DNA of 64,000 nt from Hyalangium versicolor. GTDB lineage: Bacteria; Myxococcota; Myxococcia; Myxococcales; Myxococcaceae. Under the pieces are notes generated by a model. The model had not been told where the DNA came from and searched no databases. It was given only the letters and a program-made list of their open reading frames with translations. The first letter of the stretch is position 1. Each line of letters starts with the position of its first letter. This document shows, one piece after another, positions 42,893-52,631 of this stretch. Location: assembly GCF_020103695.1 (NCBI RefSeq), contig NZ_JAHXBF010000023.1, forward strand, positions 21,585-85,584, given 5' to 3'. Both the position numbers and the translations under genes were made by a program.

Positions 42893-45568
42893 ATGACCCC
42901 CTCACGACTCTCCGTACTCCCCGCGCTCGTGCTGAGTGCCCTGCTGCCTCTGGCCCTCCTCTCGGCGGGCTGTCCCTCCTCCAACTCGTGTGACGCCTCC
43001 AACTGTCTCGGCTGCTGCCAGGACGATGGCACCTGCGCGCCCGGCAACCAGGCCTCGGCCTGCGGCGCGGGAGGTGCCACCTGCGACAGTTGCTCGAATG
43101 GCCAACAGTGCAGCAGCGCTGGCGTGTGTGGCGCCGCCTGCAGCGACGCCTGCCTGGAGGGGGCAAACCGCTGCGAGTCGGGCAAACGGATCGCCTGCGT
43201 GCGCGGTGCGAATGGCTGCCTCGCTTACGCGGCTCCGGAGGTCTGCCCGGGCACGCAGGTGTGCAGCGGCGGCGCCTGTGTGGACCACTGCTCCGACCAG
43301 TGCCCCGAGGGCACCGGGCGCTGCGCCGGCTCCAGCGTGCAGTACTGTGAGCGCCAGAGCACCGGCTGCACCGAGTGGGGCGAGGTCCGCTCATGCGCCA
43401 TCGGCAACTGCCAGAATGGCAAGTGCTCCAACTCTCAATGCACCGACGCCTGCACCGCGGGGCAGCAGCGGTGCGCGAACACCCAGCGGCAGGAGACCTG
43501 CCAGACCGGGAGCAGCGGCTGTCTGGAGTGGGTGGCGCAGGACTGCGGCGCGGCGGAGGCCTGCACCGGCACGCGCTGCGAGGCGGTCAGCCCCTGCTCG
43601 CCGCCATGCCCGGAAGGCTTCACGTGCAACTCGGCGCTCGTCTGCGAGGGTGGCACCCTGACGTCGCTGATCCTCAACACGGACCTGATCAACGTCCTGG
43701 GCCACTTCACCGTGAACGGGGCCATCCCCTCCTTTGACGCCGCCTACTGCGCGGACGCCTGGAGGGCGACGTATGCGCTCGTCTCGCTGACCTTCGAGCA
43801 GGTGTCGACGGGGGCAAAGTTCGAGACCGCCGTCCGCTGCAACCAGAACGGCTTCAACTACGCGCTCCGGCTCCCGCCCGGGAAGTACAACGTGTACGCG
43901 GAGCCGTACTCCAGCAACGACGCCAACGTGAGGATGTCTCCGTTCAAGCTGCGCGTGGCGAGCAACGTCACCCTCACCGAGGACACGCCGGACCTGAAGC
44001 TCAACCAGGGGGTGCCCGCCGTCTCGGGCAAGCTGACGGTGAACAGCGCGGTCCCCACTCTCACCACCCCCGCGGGCTGCACCTCCGACAGCCAGCACCT
44101 GGCCGATCTCACCTTCTACCGGAGTTCCAGTACGACGCCCGCAGGTGAGGACGAGTTCGCCACCCTCTCCATCGACTGTGGCCACAAGGCCGACTTCAGC
44201 TTCGAGACGTTCCTCCCCGTGGGGACGTATGACGTGCGCATCAGCCCCGCCTTCGCGGCGCGGCCGGCGGGACCGCGCATCGCCTCCGGCAACCTGAAGG
44301 TGCCGTCCCCCGTCTCGGTGACAGGGCCGACGTCCAGCCTGGTGCTGAATCAAGTGGTGCATCCGGTGAGCGGCCGGCTCACCGTCAACGGCGCCACGCC
44401 CACCTTGAAGGGCGGCACCTGCACCAGTTCCCTCACCGTGGCGGAGATCATCGCATCCAACAACGACTTCTCCGGGACGACACCTCTGCCCTGCACCTCG
44501 GACTTCAGCTTCTCGCTGCTCCTGCCACCGGGCTCGCAGAGCGTCTATTTCCGGGACGCGGGTGGGTATGGCAAGCCCGTCTCGACCCTGCCTCCGATGA
44601 GTGTAAAGCGGACCCTGAATGTCACCGGGCCGCTCTCGAACCAGGTCTGGGACCAGGTGGTGTTCCCGGTGTCCGGCAAGGTGACGGTCAACGGCGCTGC
44701 GCCCGTGCTCGGCGCGCAGTGCTTCACCGGCGACAGGCTGCTCAACCTCATGGTGCAGTCGGACAACGCGCTCTCTGGCACGGTGACGCTCTACTGCGAG
44801 GACAACTTCCAGTTCGCCACCGTGCTCCCGGCCGGGAAGTACACGGTGCAGGCAAGCCCCTCGGGCTCGACGCAGCTCAACACGCCCGAAGGCTTCTACG
44901 CGTTCACCCCGTTCACCGTCTCCAGCGCCACCAGCGGCGTGGTGCTGAACGAGGTGGTGTACCCCGTCTCCGGGAAGGTGCTGAACAACGGGGTGGCGCC
45001 CACCGGGCATGAGCCGTTCTGCCAACAGACGTACAACAGGCAAGCCCCACTGGCGCGCGTCTCCTTCTCCAACACCGTCCAGGGGGCAACGAACGGAACC
45101 AAGTCGATCACCTGCGAGCGGCCGGCCTTCGACTTCACGGCCTGGCTCCCCGCGGGGACCTACAAGGTCGAGACGCAGCCGGGATTCGACACGACCGGGT
45201 CCAACTTCGTCCCGGGCCGCTTCCCCAACCTCACGGTGAATGGAACGGTGAGCAACCTGTTGCTGGACCAGACGGTGCGCACCGTGTCCGGACGGCTGAC
45301 GGTGAACGATTTGCTGCCCACGGTGGATGCGTCGTACTGCGCCAACTCGAGCAACCTCTCCGCGACGCTCGCGACGGTGACCTTCACGGACGAGACGGCC
45401 TCGTTCAAGCAGACCGCGTACGTGCGCTGCAAGGATTCCAGCTTCAGCTTCACCACGCTCCTGCCGCCGGGCACCTACGATGTCCGGGTGGCCAAGGCGA
45501 ACACCAGCGCGGGGTTGAACTTCGGTGACGGGCCCGCGCAGGCGGTGGCGAAGTTGCGCGTGCCCTGA
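42893..45568 (+). CDS. Large Cys-rich repeat lipoprotein
   Basis: This 891-aa protein has a lipobox (LALLSAGC, Cys about 27). Residues 27-250 are Cys-rich (CDASNCLGCCQDDGTC, CSDACLEGANRC, CPGTQVCSGGAC), as in EGF- or TIL-like modules. About seven repeats of roughly 95 residues follow, each starting VSGKLTVNGAxPT with a central Cys and a conserved LPxGxYxV turn, like carboxypeptidase-regulatory domains. Probably a long outer-membrane stalk or carrier. ATG 42893 follows the divergent M43 gene by 101 bp; the longer frame to 42659 overlaps that gene and is rejected. Confidence 0.88.
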   Translation: MTPSRLSVLPALVLSALLPLALLSAGCPSSNSCDASNCLGCCQDDGTCAPGNQASACGAGGATCDSCSNGQQCSSAGVCGAACSDACLEGANRCESGKRIACVRGANGCLAYAAPEVCPGTQVCSGGACVDHCSDQCPEGTGRCAGSSVQYCERQSTGCTEWGEVRSCAIGNCQNGKCSNSQCTDACTAGQQRCANTQRQETCQTGSSGCLEWVAQDCGAAEACTGTRCEAVSPCSPPCPEGFTCNSALVCEGGTLTSLILNTDLINVLGHFTVNGAIPSFDAAYCADAWRATYALVSLTFEQVSTGAKFETAVRCNQNGFNYALRLPPGKYNVYAEPYSSNDANVRMSPFKLRVASNVTLTEDTPDLKLNQGVPAVSGKLTVNSAVPTLTTPAGCTSDSQHLADLTFYRSSSTTPAGEDEFATLSIDCGHKADFSFETFLPVGTYDVRISPAFAARPAGPRIASGNLKVPSPVSVTGPTSSLVLNQVVHPVSGRLTVNGATPTLKGGTCTSSLTVAEIIASNNDFSGTTPLPCTSDFSFSLLLPPGSQSVYFRDAGGYGKPVSTLPPMSVKRTLNVTGPLSNQVWDQVVFPVSGKVTVNGAAPVLGAQCFTGDRLLNLMVQSDNALSGTVTLYCEDNFQFATVLPAGKYTVQASPSGSTQLNTPEGFYAFTPFTVSSATSGVVLNEVVYPVSGKVLNNGVAPTGHEPFCQQTYNRQAPLARVSFSNTVQGATNGTKSITCERPAFDFTAWLPAGTYKVETQPGFDTTGSNFVPGRFPNLTVNGTVSNLLLDQTVRTVSGRLTVNDLLPTVDASYCANSSNLSATLATVTFTDETASFKQTAYVRCKDSSFSFTTLLPPGTYDVRVAKANTSAGLNFGDGPAQAVAKLRVP

Positions 45569-45862
45569 CACACACACTGGAGACACCCTCGGGAGGACTG
45601 ATCCTCTCCACGCGAGCATCAACCTGAGAGCAGAGCACCTCGGAAGCGCCTGGCTCGACGCACTGGAGCCAACGGTTGGTTCCCTCTGCGAACTCCAGCG
45701 CCCCGCACGCCTGGTGCATCACGCGGGCCGCGCACTTGCCTCCTCCCTCAATGCTGCTGTCGAAGTCGAACCGGTAGCTTCGAGTTCCATCCGAGACAAT
45801 GAGAAAGGCCGCGTCACCCGGTGGCGCGTGGGCATCGCTCCGCCGGTTGATTACGTCGAAGG
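45569..45862 (-). pseudogene. Possible coding relic between two genes
   Basis: A minus-strand frame covering about 45880-45570 reads like protein over 80 residues (FLIVSDGTRSYRFDFDSSIEGGG, then CAARVMHQACGALEFAEG), but it lacks a good start and runs on into the antisense of the repeat lipoprotein. It may be the decayed 3' part of a gene. Apart from this the 294-bp gap appears empty. Confidence 0.35.
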
Positions 45863-46813
45863 CTATGCCTGAGAAGACACCCGGCACGCTCCGGGCCGTT
45901 CCCAGGGAGGCGTGCCCTCGAAGCGCTCGCGCAGGAAGGAGACGAAGGCGCGAACCTTCGAAGGCACCATCCGCCCTGGCGGATGGACGGCGAAGATGCC
46001 GGTGTCGGGGATGGACCAGCCCTCAAGCACCCGGACGAGCCTCCCGGCACGCAGATCCTCTCCCGCGAGGAACGTGGCCAGCACGGTGATGCCCTCCCCC
46101 GCCACCGCGGCCAACCGCAGCGCCTCGGCATTGTCCGCGCTCAGCGCCGGACGCACACGGACGGTCACCCGCTCCTGCCCGCGCACCAGGGTCCACGCAG
46201 GGCCCTCCGAGAGGAAGCTGAAGTGGAGGCACGCGTGCTGGGTCAGATCCTCGGGCCTCGTGAGCGGCCGGCGGTCCTGGAGGTAACGCGGGGAAGCACA
46301 GAGGATGCGTCGATTGAGAGCGAGCCGGCGCACCATGAGGCTGGAGTCCTCCAGGGCGCCGATGCGGATGGCGACATCGAACCGCTCCTGGATGAGGTCC
46401 ACGTAGCGGTCCACGAAGGAGACCTCCAGCGCGATGCGGGGGTAGCGCCGCAGGAAGTCCGGCAGCAGCGGGGCAATCTGGAGCTGTCCAAAGAGGTTGG
46501 GCACGGACACGCGCAGCCGTCCCCTGGGATCGCTCGCCAACCCGGAGACGAGGGCCTCCGCATCCTCGACGCGGGCGAGCACATCCAGGCTGCGCTCGAG
46601 GTACAACGTGCCGGCCTCCGTCAGCGAAACCGTACGGGTGGTGCGCCGCAACAGTGCAGTGCCCAGCGCTCCCTCCAGCCGGGTGATGCGCCGGCTCAAC
46701 GTCGAGGCGCTGATTCCCAGCTCCCGCGCCGCGTCCGCGAAGCTCTGGGCCCGCGCCACTGCCACGAAACTCCGCATCTCCTCGAGCCGGTCTCGCATCG
46801 CCGCACGCTGCAT
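45863..46813 (-). CDS. LysR family transcriptional regulator
   Basis: A 316-aa regulator. The N-terminal helix-turn-helix reads MRSFVAVARAQSFADAAREL, then ISASTLSRRITRLEGALG and LLRRTTRTVSLTEAG; the effector-binding domain fills residues 90-300. ATG 46813 has GGGAGGG close upstream; the frame extends to 47002 but only as antisense to the SMP-30 gene. It is divergent from that gene across 91 bp that contain an ideal T-N11-A dyad (46833-46845), so it probably controls that promoter. Confidence 0.92.
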   Translation of the reverse strand: MQRAAMRDRLEEMRSFVAVARAQSFADAARELGISASTLSRRITRLEGALGTALLRRTTRTVSLTEAGTLYLERSLDVLARVEDAEALVSGLASDPRGRLRVSVPNLFGQLQIAPLLPDFLRRYPRIALEVSFVDRYVDLIQERFDVAIRIGALEDSSLMVRRLALNRRILCASPRYLQDRRPLTRPEDLTQHACLHFSFLSEGPAWTLVRGQERVTVRVRPALSADNAEALRLAAVAGEGITVLATFLAGEDLRAGRLVRVLEGWSIPDTGIFAVHPPGRMVPSKVRAFVSFLRERFEGTPPWERPGACRVSSQA

Positions 46814-46832
46814 GCCACCCTCCCGCGACTGT

Positions 46833-46845
46833 TGCACGCGGTGCA
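46833..46845. promoter_or_regulatory. LysR-type box TGCAC-GCG-GTGCA
   Basis: Perfect 5-bp dyad with a 3-bp centre and T/A at the edges (T-N11-A), the canonical LysR site, in the LysR/SMP-30 divergent region, 60 bp before the SMP-30 start codon. Confidence 0.7.
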
Positions 46846-46904
46846 CGAGTGTAGTGCGCCCATGCCCGGTGATACGGAGGGAAGCGTGAGGTATTCGTGG
46901 CCTC

Positions 46905-47876
46905 ATGAGCCCACTGAGCTGCCTGGCCCTCCTGAGCGCAAGCCTGCTCGCCGCAACCCCGCGCCTTCCTCTTCCGGAAGGCTTCACGTATCCCAATGGC
47001 ATTGCCCACGCGGAGGATGGGACTCTCTATGTCGGCTCGGTGTCGAGCGGCCGAGTCCTGCAACGAAAGCCAGGTGGTACGTGGCAGGTGCTGTTCCCGG
47101 GCTCCGATGAAGTGTTCTCGGTGACGAGCCTCCGGCTGGATGCGCCTCGCGGGCTGCTATGGGGCACGTCTCCCGACGTCATGGGGCTGCTGCGCCCGGA
47201 TGGATCTTTGGGTCGACGGCCGCACCGGCTCTTTGCGCTGGATGTCCGCACAGGCAAGGTGCGGCGGATCATCCCCATTCCGGAGGGAGGCCTGGGCAAT
47301 GACATCACCGTCGCACCTGATGGCGGCCTGTACGTGACAGACAGCTCGCGTGCGTCCGTCCTGTATCTGCGGCCCGGAGGTGAGCGTCTGGAGACCTTCG
47401 TATCCGACGCGCGATTCCAGGCTCAGGGGCCAGGGATGGGCAACATCGGGCCTGCGGGCATCGCGCTGGCCAGGGATGGCGGCACGCTGGCCATCAACAC
47501 CTACGGGCCCGGACGCCTCTTCCTCATCCGGCTCGGGGCAGAGGCAGCACCCACGGTAACGGAGGTGGAGCTGCCGCGCCGGTTGGAGAACCCGGATGGT
47601 ATGCGCTTCGCTCCCGACGGGCGGTTGCTCGTGCTGGAAGGCGCGGTGACCAGCGGAGATGGACGGCTGCTCCGCATCGATGTCCTCGGAGCAGGCCGGG
47701 GCCCAAAGAAGCTGGAGGTGCTCGCCTCGGGACTGGAGTCCCCCGTCAACCTCACTGTCTCGAAGGAGGGACGCATCTGGATCACCGAGGCGCGGCTCTG
47801 TGAGCGGCTCCTCCGGGGTCAGGAGGCCCAGGTCCCTCGCGAGTTCTGGGTGAGCGTCCTGTCCCCAGCGGAATGA
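46905..47876 (+). CDS. Secreted SMP-30/gluconolactonase-like beta-propeller protein
   Basis: The 323-aa product has a signal peptide (LSCLALLSASLLAA). It folds as a six-bladed propeller: blade starts read GFTYPNGIAHAEDGTLYVGS, GNDITVAPDGGLYVTDS, GPAGIALARDGGTLAINTYG and NPDGMRFAPDGRLLVLEGA. SMP-30-type proteins are Ca-dependent lactonases or lipoprotein-like binding proteins. The metal residues cannot be fixed from sequence alone. The gene is controlled, presumably, by the divergent LysR. Confidence 0.85.
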   Translation: MSPLSCLALLSASLLAATPRLPLPEGFTYPNGIAHAEDGTLYVGSVSSGRVLQRKPGGTWQVLFPGSDEVFSVTSLRLDAPRGLLWGTSPDVMGLLRPDGSLGRRPHRLFALDVRTGKVRRIIPIPEGGLGNDITVAPDGGLYVTDSSRASVLYLRPGGERLETFVSDARFQAQGPGMGNIGPAGIALARDGGTLAINTYGPGRLFLIRLGAEAAPTVTEVELPRRLENPDGMRFAPDGRLLVLEGAVTSGDGRLLRIDVLGAGRGPKKLEVLASGLESPVNLTVSKEGRIWITEARLCERLLRGQEAQVPREFWVSVLSPAE

Positions 47877-47929
47877 GACGTTCCGCCCCACCACGCCCTC
47901 CTTTGGAGTGCTAGAAAGTCTGGAGTCTC

Positions 47930-49165
47930 ATGAACGACTCCTCAGGCATCCAGATCGTGGAACTAAGGCTCGCCGGATTCCGGGCCTTCGAGAACGTCCG
48001 GCTCCGGTTCGATGAGCTGACTGTGCTCGTCGGGCGCAACGGCGCGGGCAAGAGCACGCTCATCGATGCACTGGTGTTCCTCCGGGACGCGCTCACTGAC
48101 TCCCTCGAGAACGCCCTGACACGCCGGGAAGGCCTCTCGGCCCTTCTGCACCGGAGCTCGAAAACAGCGAAGAAGTTGTCCATCGCACTCACCGTGAGGA
48201 TTTCCCCGGCGTACCTACGAGCGTTCACACAGCGGACCGGGCTTGTGATTGAGCCGCCGTATATCCGAGCGGGAATTGTCGCAACGTACGGGTTCCAGGT
48301 CACCCCCTCACGCACTGCCAAAGGATTTCGCGTAGAGCACGAGTCCATCAGGTTCGATACTCCTGAGGGCCACGCCGGCCCACAGCCCCAGGCTCCCCAC
48401 CGGTACCATTTCTTCTCAAGAGAGGGGTTGTCTCTTCCCCTCTTAGCCATTGGGAAGCCCTCCCTTCAACTCATCCTCGATGCCCTGAAAACGAGCGTGC
48501 GTGCGTACAGGCTCTCGCCCGAAGCGATCCGGCTCGAGCCTCCCATTGGCCGCACGAGCATTCTCCACCGCAACGGTGATAACGCCGGGGACGTCCTCCA
48601 CTCCATCGAGAGGAATCGGAAAGAGCTCTCCTGGATCACCAGGCACCTTGCCGCCATTACTCCCGGCATCAGCAGACTCCAGTCCGGCACAGCGGCCGGG
48701 CGCAGGCTCATCCGGTTCTTCCAGCAGAGCGGGAAGTCCACCCGCGTCCGATTCGACATTCGGGACATGTCCGATGGAACCCTGCGATGCCTGGCCATCC
48801 TTCTCGCGCTTCGCCAGAGCCCGTCACCCGCACTGGTGTGCATCGAGGAGATCGAGGACTCCGTTCATCCCGCCGCCCTCAGTGTTCTCTTGGACGCCGT
48901 TGACTCCAGCACGCGCCGATGCCAGGTGCTCCTCACGTCACATAGCCCGGAAGCGCTGAGCCACCCCTCTGTCACTCCGGAACGCATCAGGGTCATCCAA
49001 TGGCGCAATGGGCGCAGCCAACTCTTCCGGCTCAGCACGGGGGCCGAGGAGATGAGCCGCCCGCCTCGTTCCGTCGGCAAGTTGCTGCGCAGCAACGCGC
49101 TCTTCACCGCCGACGAGCCTGAGCGCGTCGAAAGTGACTTCTTCACTCGATTCTTTGGGCTGTGA
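47930..49165 (+). CDS. OLD-like AAA ATPase of a two-gene defence-like module
   Basis: The 411-aa protein has an ABC/OLD-type ATPase core: Walker A GRNGAGKST at residues 35-43 after LTVLV, a signature-like MSDGTLRCLAILLAL, Walker B LVCIEEIED near 302 and a switch His in LLTSHSPEALS near 340. The C-terminus has no TOPRIM domain; that role is probably taken by the overlapping next gene, which begins with GTG at 49162 (GTGA overlap). Split ATPase/TOPRIM pairs are known among anti-phage systems (for example PARIS, with DUF4435). ATG 47930 was chosen. The defence role is inference from architecture. Confidence 0.88.
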   Translation: MNDSSGIQIVELRLAGFRAFENVRLRFDELTVLVGRNGAGKSTLIDALVFLRDALTDSLENALTRREGLSALLHRSSKTAKKLSIALTVRISPAYLRAFTQRTGLVIEPPYIRAGIVATYGFQVTPSRTAKGFRVEHESIRFDTPEGHAGPQPQAPHRYHFFSREGLSLPLLAIGKPSLQLILDALKTSVRAYRLSPEAIRLEPPIGRTSILHRNGDNAGDVLHSIERNRKELSWITRHLAAITPGISRLQSGTAAGRRLIRFFQQSGKSTRVRFDIRDMSDGTLRCLAILLALRQSPSPALVCIEEIEDSVHPAALSVLLDAVDSSTRRCQVLLTSHSPEALSHPSVTPERIRVIQWRNGRSQLFRLSTGAEEMSRPPRSVGKLLRSNALFTADEPERVESDFFTRFFGL

Positions 49166-49857
49166 GCATGCGCCGGCCACTCCGCATCCTCGCCATCGTG
49201 GAAGGCCACGGTGAGCAGACCGCAGTGCCCGTGCTCCTGCGTCGTTGGTTTCAGTACCGCGGCTTCAGGAACTTCGAGACACCCGATCTGGCCATTCGAG
49301 CACCCGGGGCAGGCGCGCTCAAGTGCCCTCACGATGCAGATGACGAACTCGGCGTCGAGTACTACGTCGAGATGGCCGCCCGTGAACAACCGGACGGCAT
49401 CCTCATCATTCTCGACGCGGATGACGAATGTCTGGAGCGGTCGAAGACACGGCGCAAGGGGCTTGGGCTCGAACTGCTAGAGCGTGCACTTGCCGTTGCA
49501 CCGCACATTCCCATCCAGGTGGTGGTTGCAAACCGGGAGTATGAGGTCTGGTTCCTGGCCGCGCTCGCCAGGCTGCGGCGGGCAAAGCTCCTGCCTGCCG
49601 GGCAACGACTCGCGACTCTCTCGGATATCGAAGCCATCCGCGACTGCAAGAAGCGCCTCTCCGCACTGCTGGGGCGCCCCTACGAAGAGACCATTGATCA
49701 GTCCGACTTCTCCTCGGCGCTTCCCTTTACCTCTGGCATGGCCCAGCGCTCGCGCTCGTACCGAAAGCTCCTCAAAGCACTGGACGAGCTGACACAGCAA
49801 GCTCGTGGACGGCGGCGGCACACAGACAAGCACTCGACTGCCGCACGACGTCGCTGA
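49162..49857 (+). CDS. DUF4276 TOPRIM-like protein, partner of the AAA ATPase
   Basis: This is a 231-aa product from GTG 49162, or 229 aa from ATG 49168. The N-terminal motif LRILAIVEGHGEQTAVPVLL supplies the TOPRIM Glu, ILIILDADDECLE the DxD pair, and ANREYEVWFLAAL is a DUF4276 hallmark. TOPRIM nucleases cut DNA or RNA, and in OLD-like pairs the ATPase controls them. The stop/start overlap with the ATPase suggests translational coupling and a fixed complex. No methyltransferase or other defence gene is adjacent. Target not inferable. Confidence 0.85.
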   Translation: MSMRRPLRILAIVEGHGEQTAVPVLLRRWFQYRGFRNFETPDLAIRAPGAGALKCPHDADDELGVEYYVEMAAREQPDGILIILDADDECLERSKTRRKGLGLELLERALAVAPHIPIQVVVANREYEVWFLAALARLRRAKLLPAGQRLATLSDIEAIRDCKKRLSALLGRPYEETIDQSDFSSALPFTSGMAQRSRSYRKLLKALDELTQQARGRRRHTDKHSTAARRR

Positions 49858-49865
49858 GCAGTCCG

Positions 49866-52382
49866 TCAGCGAGTCACCTTGAGGTAGAACAGATCGCTCT
49901 CTCCCACGGGCGTATAGGTCTGCCCCTCCAGTTCGAGCACTCCCGCGAGCGTGGCTCCCAACACCACGGCGCCTCCCGGCTGCAGGGCCACATCGAAACT
50001 CCGGCCCACATCGAACACGCGAGACCACTGGTGCTGGCCGCTCGCCGAATAGCGCGCCACGAAGGTGCGGCTCGTGCCGATGAAAGGATCGAAGTCCGTA
50101 GAGAAACCGAAACTCCCACCGCCGAGCTCGAACACCTCCCGGCCCCGCCCCGAAACCGTGAGGAGCCCATCCTCACTCACGGCCAGGCGTTGGAAATCCA
50201 GGATGTATCCTGTCCCCGTCCCGATGGAGCGCAACCAGACATCCGCACCCGTGCCCGTCAAAGCACCGATGAAGCCATTGGTGTTGGGCGGATACCGGTA
50301 GGAGTCATTCGGGTTGCCACCGAAGTAGGAGCCCCCCGCGAAGGTGAAGGACCCTCCCACGTTGCCGATGAAGATGATCCGGTCCGTCCCTTGGGGCTGG
50401 ATGCCCCTCACGACGCCATAGGCTCCGCGAAGGACCCGCTTCCACAGCAGAGCGCCCGTGGGGCTGTACTTCGCGATGAAGGGCGCCCGCATTCCCAGGC
50501 GCCCGTCCCCAAGATTCGTCCAGGGCCCCGCCGCGCCGGCCACCAGGACGTTGCCCGCCGAGTCCGCGGCCACGCCATGTCCCTGGGGCTGGGCATCGTA
50601 GGCATCGTCATCCCCGCTCTGGAAAGCCCTGGACCAGACGTGCTGCCCCTCCCAGGAGAACTTCGCCGCGAAGCCTCCCAGGCTCGACCAGTTGCCCGTG
50701 TCTCCCAGCGCATCCGAGGCGAGCACGCCCCCGCCCAGATCCATCCGTCCCGCGAAGCCTCCCGTCACGAGCAGGCTGCCATTGGCATCGGTCGCCACAG
50801 CGGCGGGGAAGGCCTGCACCACCTGGCCCTGATCATCCCGCGCCGTGAAGCCGCGCGCCCACACCGTCTGCCCCGTCGGAGAGAACTTGGCGATGAATAA
50901 CCCGTACCAGTACGCCTCCTGCGGAACGAAGGGCAGCGGCCCCGTTCCCAGATTCGGCGAGCCCATGTACTGCCCCACCACCAGGATGTTGCCCAGCGAG
51001 GTGACGGTGACATGCGTCGCCCGCACCTTCTCCGTGGACACCACGCGGCTCCACTCCGGACTGCCCGTCGCGGAGTACTGCGCCAGCGCCAACCCCTCCT
51101 CTGGAGGGAAGGCCGCCGACCCGAAGCGCCCCGCCGCCACGAAGCCGCCCTGGGGCCGCGGCGCCAGCGCTCCCAGGGACTCGTCGCCCGCGCCCCCGTA
51201 CTGCCGCTTCCACTCCGAGAGGCCACCTCCCGCACCGTGGTACGAACAGAACAGGGGACTGTCCAGGGTGAAGCTCAACCTGGGCGCCTCATCGTACAGG
51301 GGCTGATTCGACGACGAGAAGGCCACCCCATCGGTGGACTCGGGGAGCAACCCGAAGCCATAGCCCCCCCAGTCCGCCACGACTCCAGTCAGGTCGTACG
51401 TCACGCGGCTGCCGGCGGTGACAGCGCCGAGGTTGCCCACCGCGCTCGCGGAGAGCCCCGGCCGGGTGTTCCAGGTGAGGCTCTGCTCGCTCCAGTCACT
51501 GCGAGCCCGGTACAGCAGTGGGCCATCCGAGGTGGGGTTCGTCACGAAGAACTCCAGCCAGGCGTTGCGCACCGTCATCCCCTGCGTGTCCACGTCGAAC
51601 TGGAGATAGGACTCCAGCCGAGGCGACCCATCCACCTGAAGCGTCAGCTCCGAGCTGAAGTTCCTGTTGGGCTCACTCTGCGAGACGGTGCCATCCGTGA
51701 AGCCGATATAGGTCCGGCGATAGGCATCCGTGCGCAGCATGCAGCCCGCGGGAGCCGGTGCCTCCGGGGTATAGGTGACAACGAGCTGAGGCCTCAGGTC
51801 CGACCGTCCCTCCCGGGAGACGAAGTCCGCCCCATCGCTCGAGGTGGGCACGAGCACGAGGTTCACATCGGCGCTGCCATTCACCGCGCCTGTCACGTCG
51901 TACTCCACCCAGGTGCCCGAGGTGAGCGCTCCAGCATCCGCCAGAGGCCCTCCGAGCCGGGCCGGCCGGGTGCTCCAGGTGAGGCCCGCCTCCGACCAGT
52001 ACCGCGTCACGGAGAAGATCTGGGGCCCATCCGAGGTGCCATCCGAGACGTAGAGCCGCAGCCGGGCTCGCGTCACCGTCCCCTTCACCTTGTTCAGGGA
52101 GAAGCGAAGGTAGCTCTCCTGCCGAGGCGAGAGGTCCGCGATCAAGGTGCTCTCGATGCCCAGGTTCCGCGTGGGAAGGGCCTCCTCCACACGCGCATCG
52201 GAGATGGGTGTGAACGTGGCCGTCGCCATCACCGTGGCCGCGGGCTCCACGGCGGAGGCTTGCTGGAAACCCTGGCTCTCGGGGGCCGGAGGCTCCGGCT
52301 CCGCACTACCTCCACAACGGGTCAACACGACGAGCACCGCCAGCGCCCACAGACACCGCCCTACCGCGCCACTCTGTTCCAC
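49866..52382 (-). CDS. DNRLRE-domain / SBBP-repeat lipoprotein
   Basis: An 838-aa protein from GTG 52382 (CGGAGGCG just upstream), with a signal peptide and a lipobox-like LVVLTRC. Two DNRLRE modules span about residues 55-210 and 220-380 (SYLRFSLNKVKGTVTRARLRLY, SYLQFDVDTQGMTVRNAWLEFF), each with a GLTWSTRP/LTWNTRP core. Repeated beta-propeller-like strands follow in the second half (GGFVAAGRFGS, NILVVGQYMGS, LVTGGFAGRM, VLVAGAAGPW), typical SBBP repeats. It is probably a surface carbohydrate-binding or structural protein. Confidence 0.88.
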   Translation of the reverse strand: MEQSGAVGRCLWALAVLVVLTRCGGSAEPEPPAPESQGFQQASAVEPAATVMATATFTPISDARVEEALPTRNLGIESTLIADLSPRQESYLRFSLNKVKGTVTRARLRLYVSDGTSDGPQIFSVTRYWSEAGLTWSTRPARLGGPLADAGALTSGTWVEYDVTGAVNGSADVNLVLVPTSSDGADFVSREGRSDLRPQLVVTYTPEAPAPAGCMLRTDAYRRTYIGFTDGTVSQSEPNRNFSSELTLQVDGSPRLESYLQFDVDTQGMTVRNAWLEFFVTNPTSDGPLLYRARSDWSEQSLTWNTRPGLSASAVGNLGAVTAGSRVTYDLTGVVADWGGYGFGLLPESTDGVAFSSSNQPLYDEAPRLSFTLDSPLFCSYHGAGGGLSEWKRQYGGAGDESLGALAPRPQGGFVAAGRFGSAAFPPEEGLALAQYSATGSPEWSRVVSTEKVRATHVTVTSLGNILVVGQYMGSPNLGTGPLPFVPQEAYWYGLFIAKFSPTGQTVWARGFTARDDQGQVVQAFPAAVATDANGSLLVTGGFAGRMDLGGGVLASDALGDTGNWSSLGGFAAKFSWEGQHVWSRAFQSGDDDAYDAQPQGHGVAADSAGNVLVAGAAGPWTNLGDGRLGMRAPFIAKYSPTGALLWKRVLRGAYGVVRGIQPQGTDRIIFIGNVGGSFTFAGGSYFGGNPNDSYRYPPNTNGFIGALTGTGADVWLRSIGTGTGYILDFQRLAVSEDGLLTVSGRGREVFELGGGSFGFSTDFDPFIGTSRTFVARYSASGQHQWSRVFDVGRSFDVALQPGGAVVLGATLAGVLELEGQTYTPVGESDLFYLKVTR

Positions 52383-52631
52383 GACACGCCTCCGGCTGAG
52401 GAGAAGTTCGCACCGGGTGTGCACTCTGCGTACCTGTGGGAAATGACCTGGGGTAAACGCTACCCTCGTCCCCTGGAAGGGTTCGGCGGAAAGACAGACG
52501 CCAGGGATTGGAACCGCGGCACCCCGAGGGGGAAAAGAATGCCTCGAAGCGCTCCGCCCCTCGCCTCCTCCCCCCTGCCTGGCTGCCTGGGGCTAGGATG
52601 CGCCCCCTACCCAGGAGCCCCTTCCAGCCGT

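Noticed and set aside
43391..45622. 743-codon minus-strand frame
   Set aside because: Antisense shadow of the repeat lipoprotein; no domain and biased composition.
51012..52631. Upstream extension of the trifunctional kinase frame
   Set aside because: These 540 codons lie antisense to the DNRLRE lipoprotein; the kinase domain begins right after ATG 52632.
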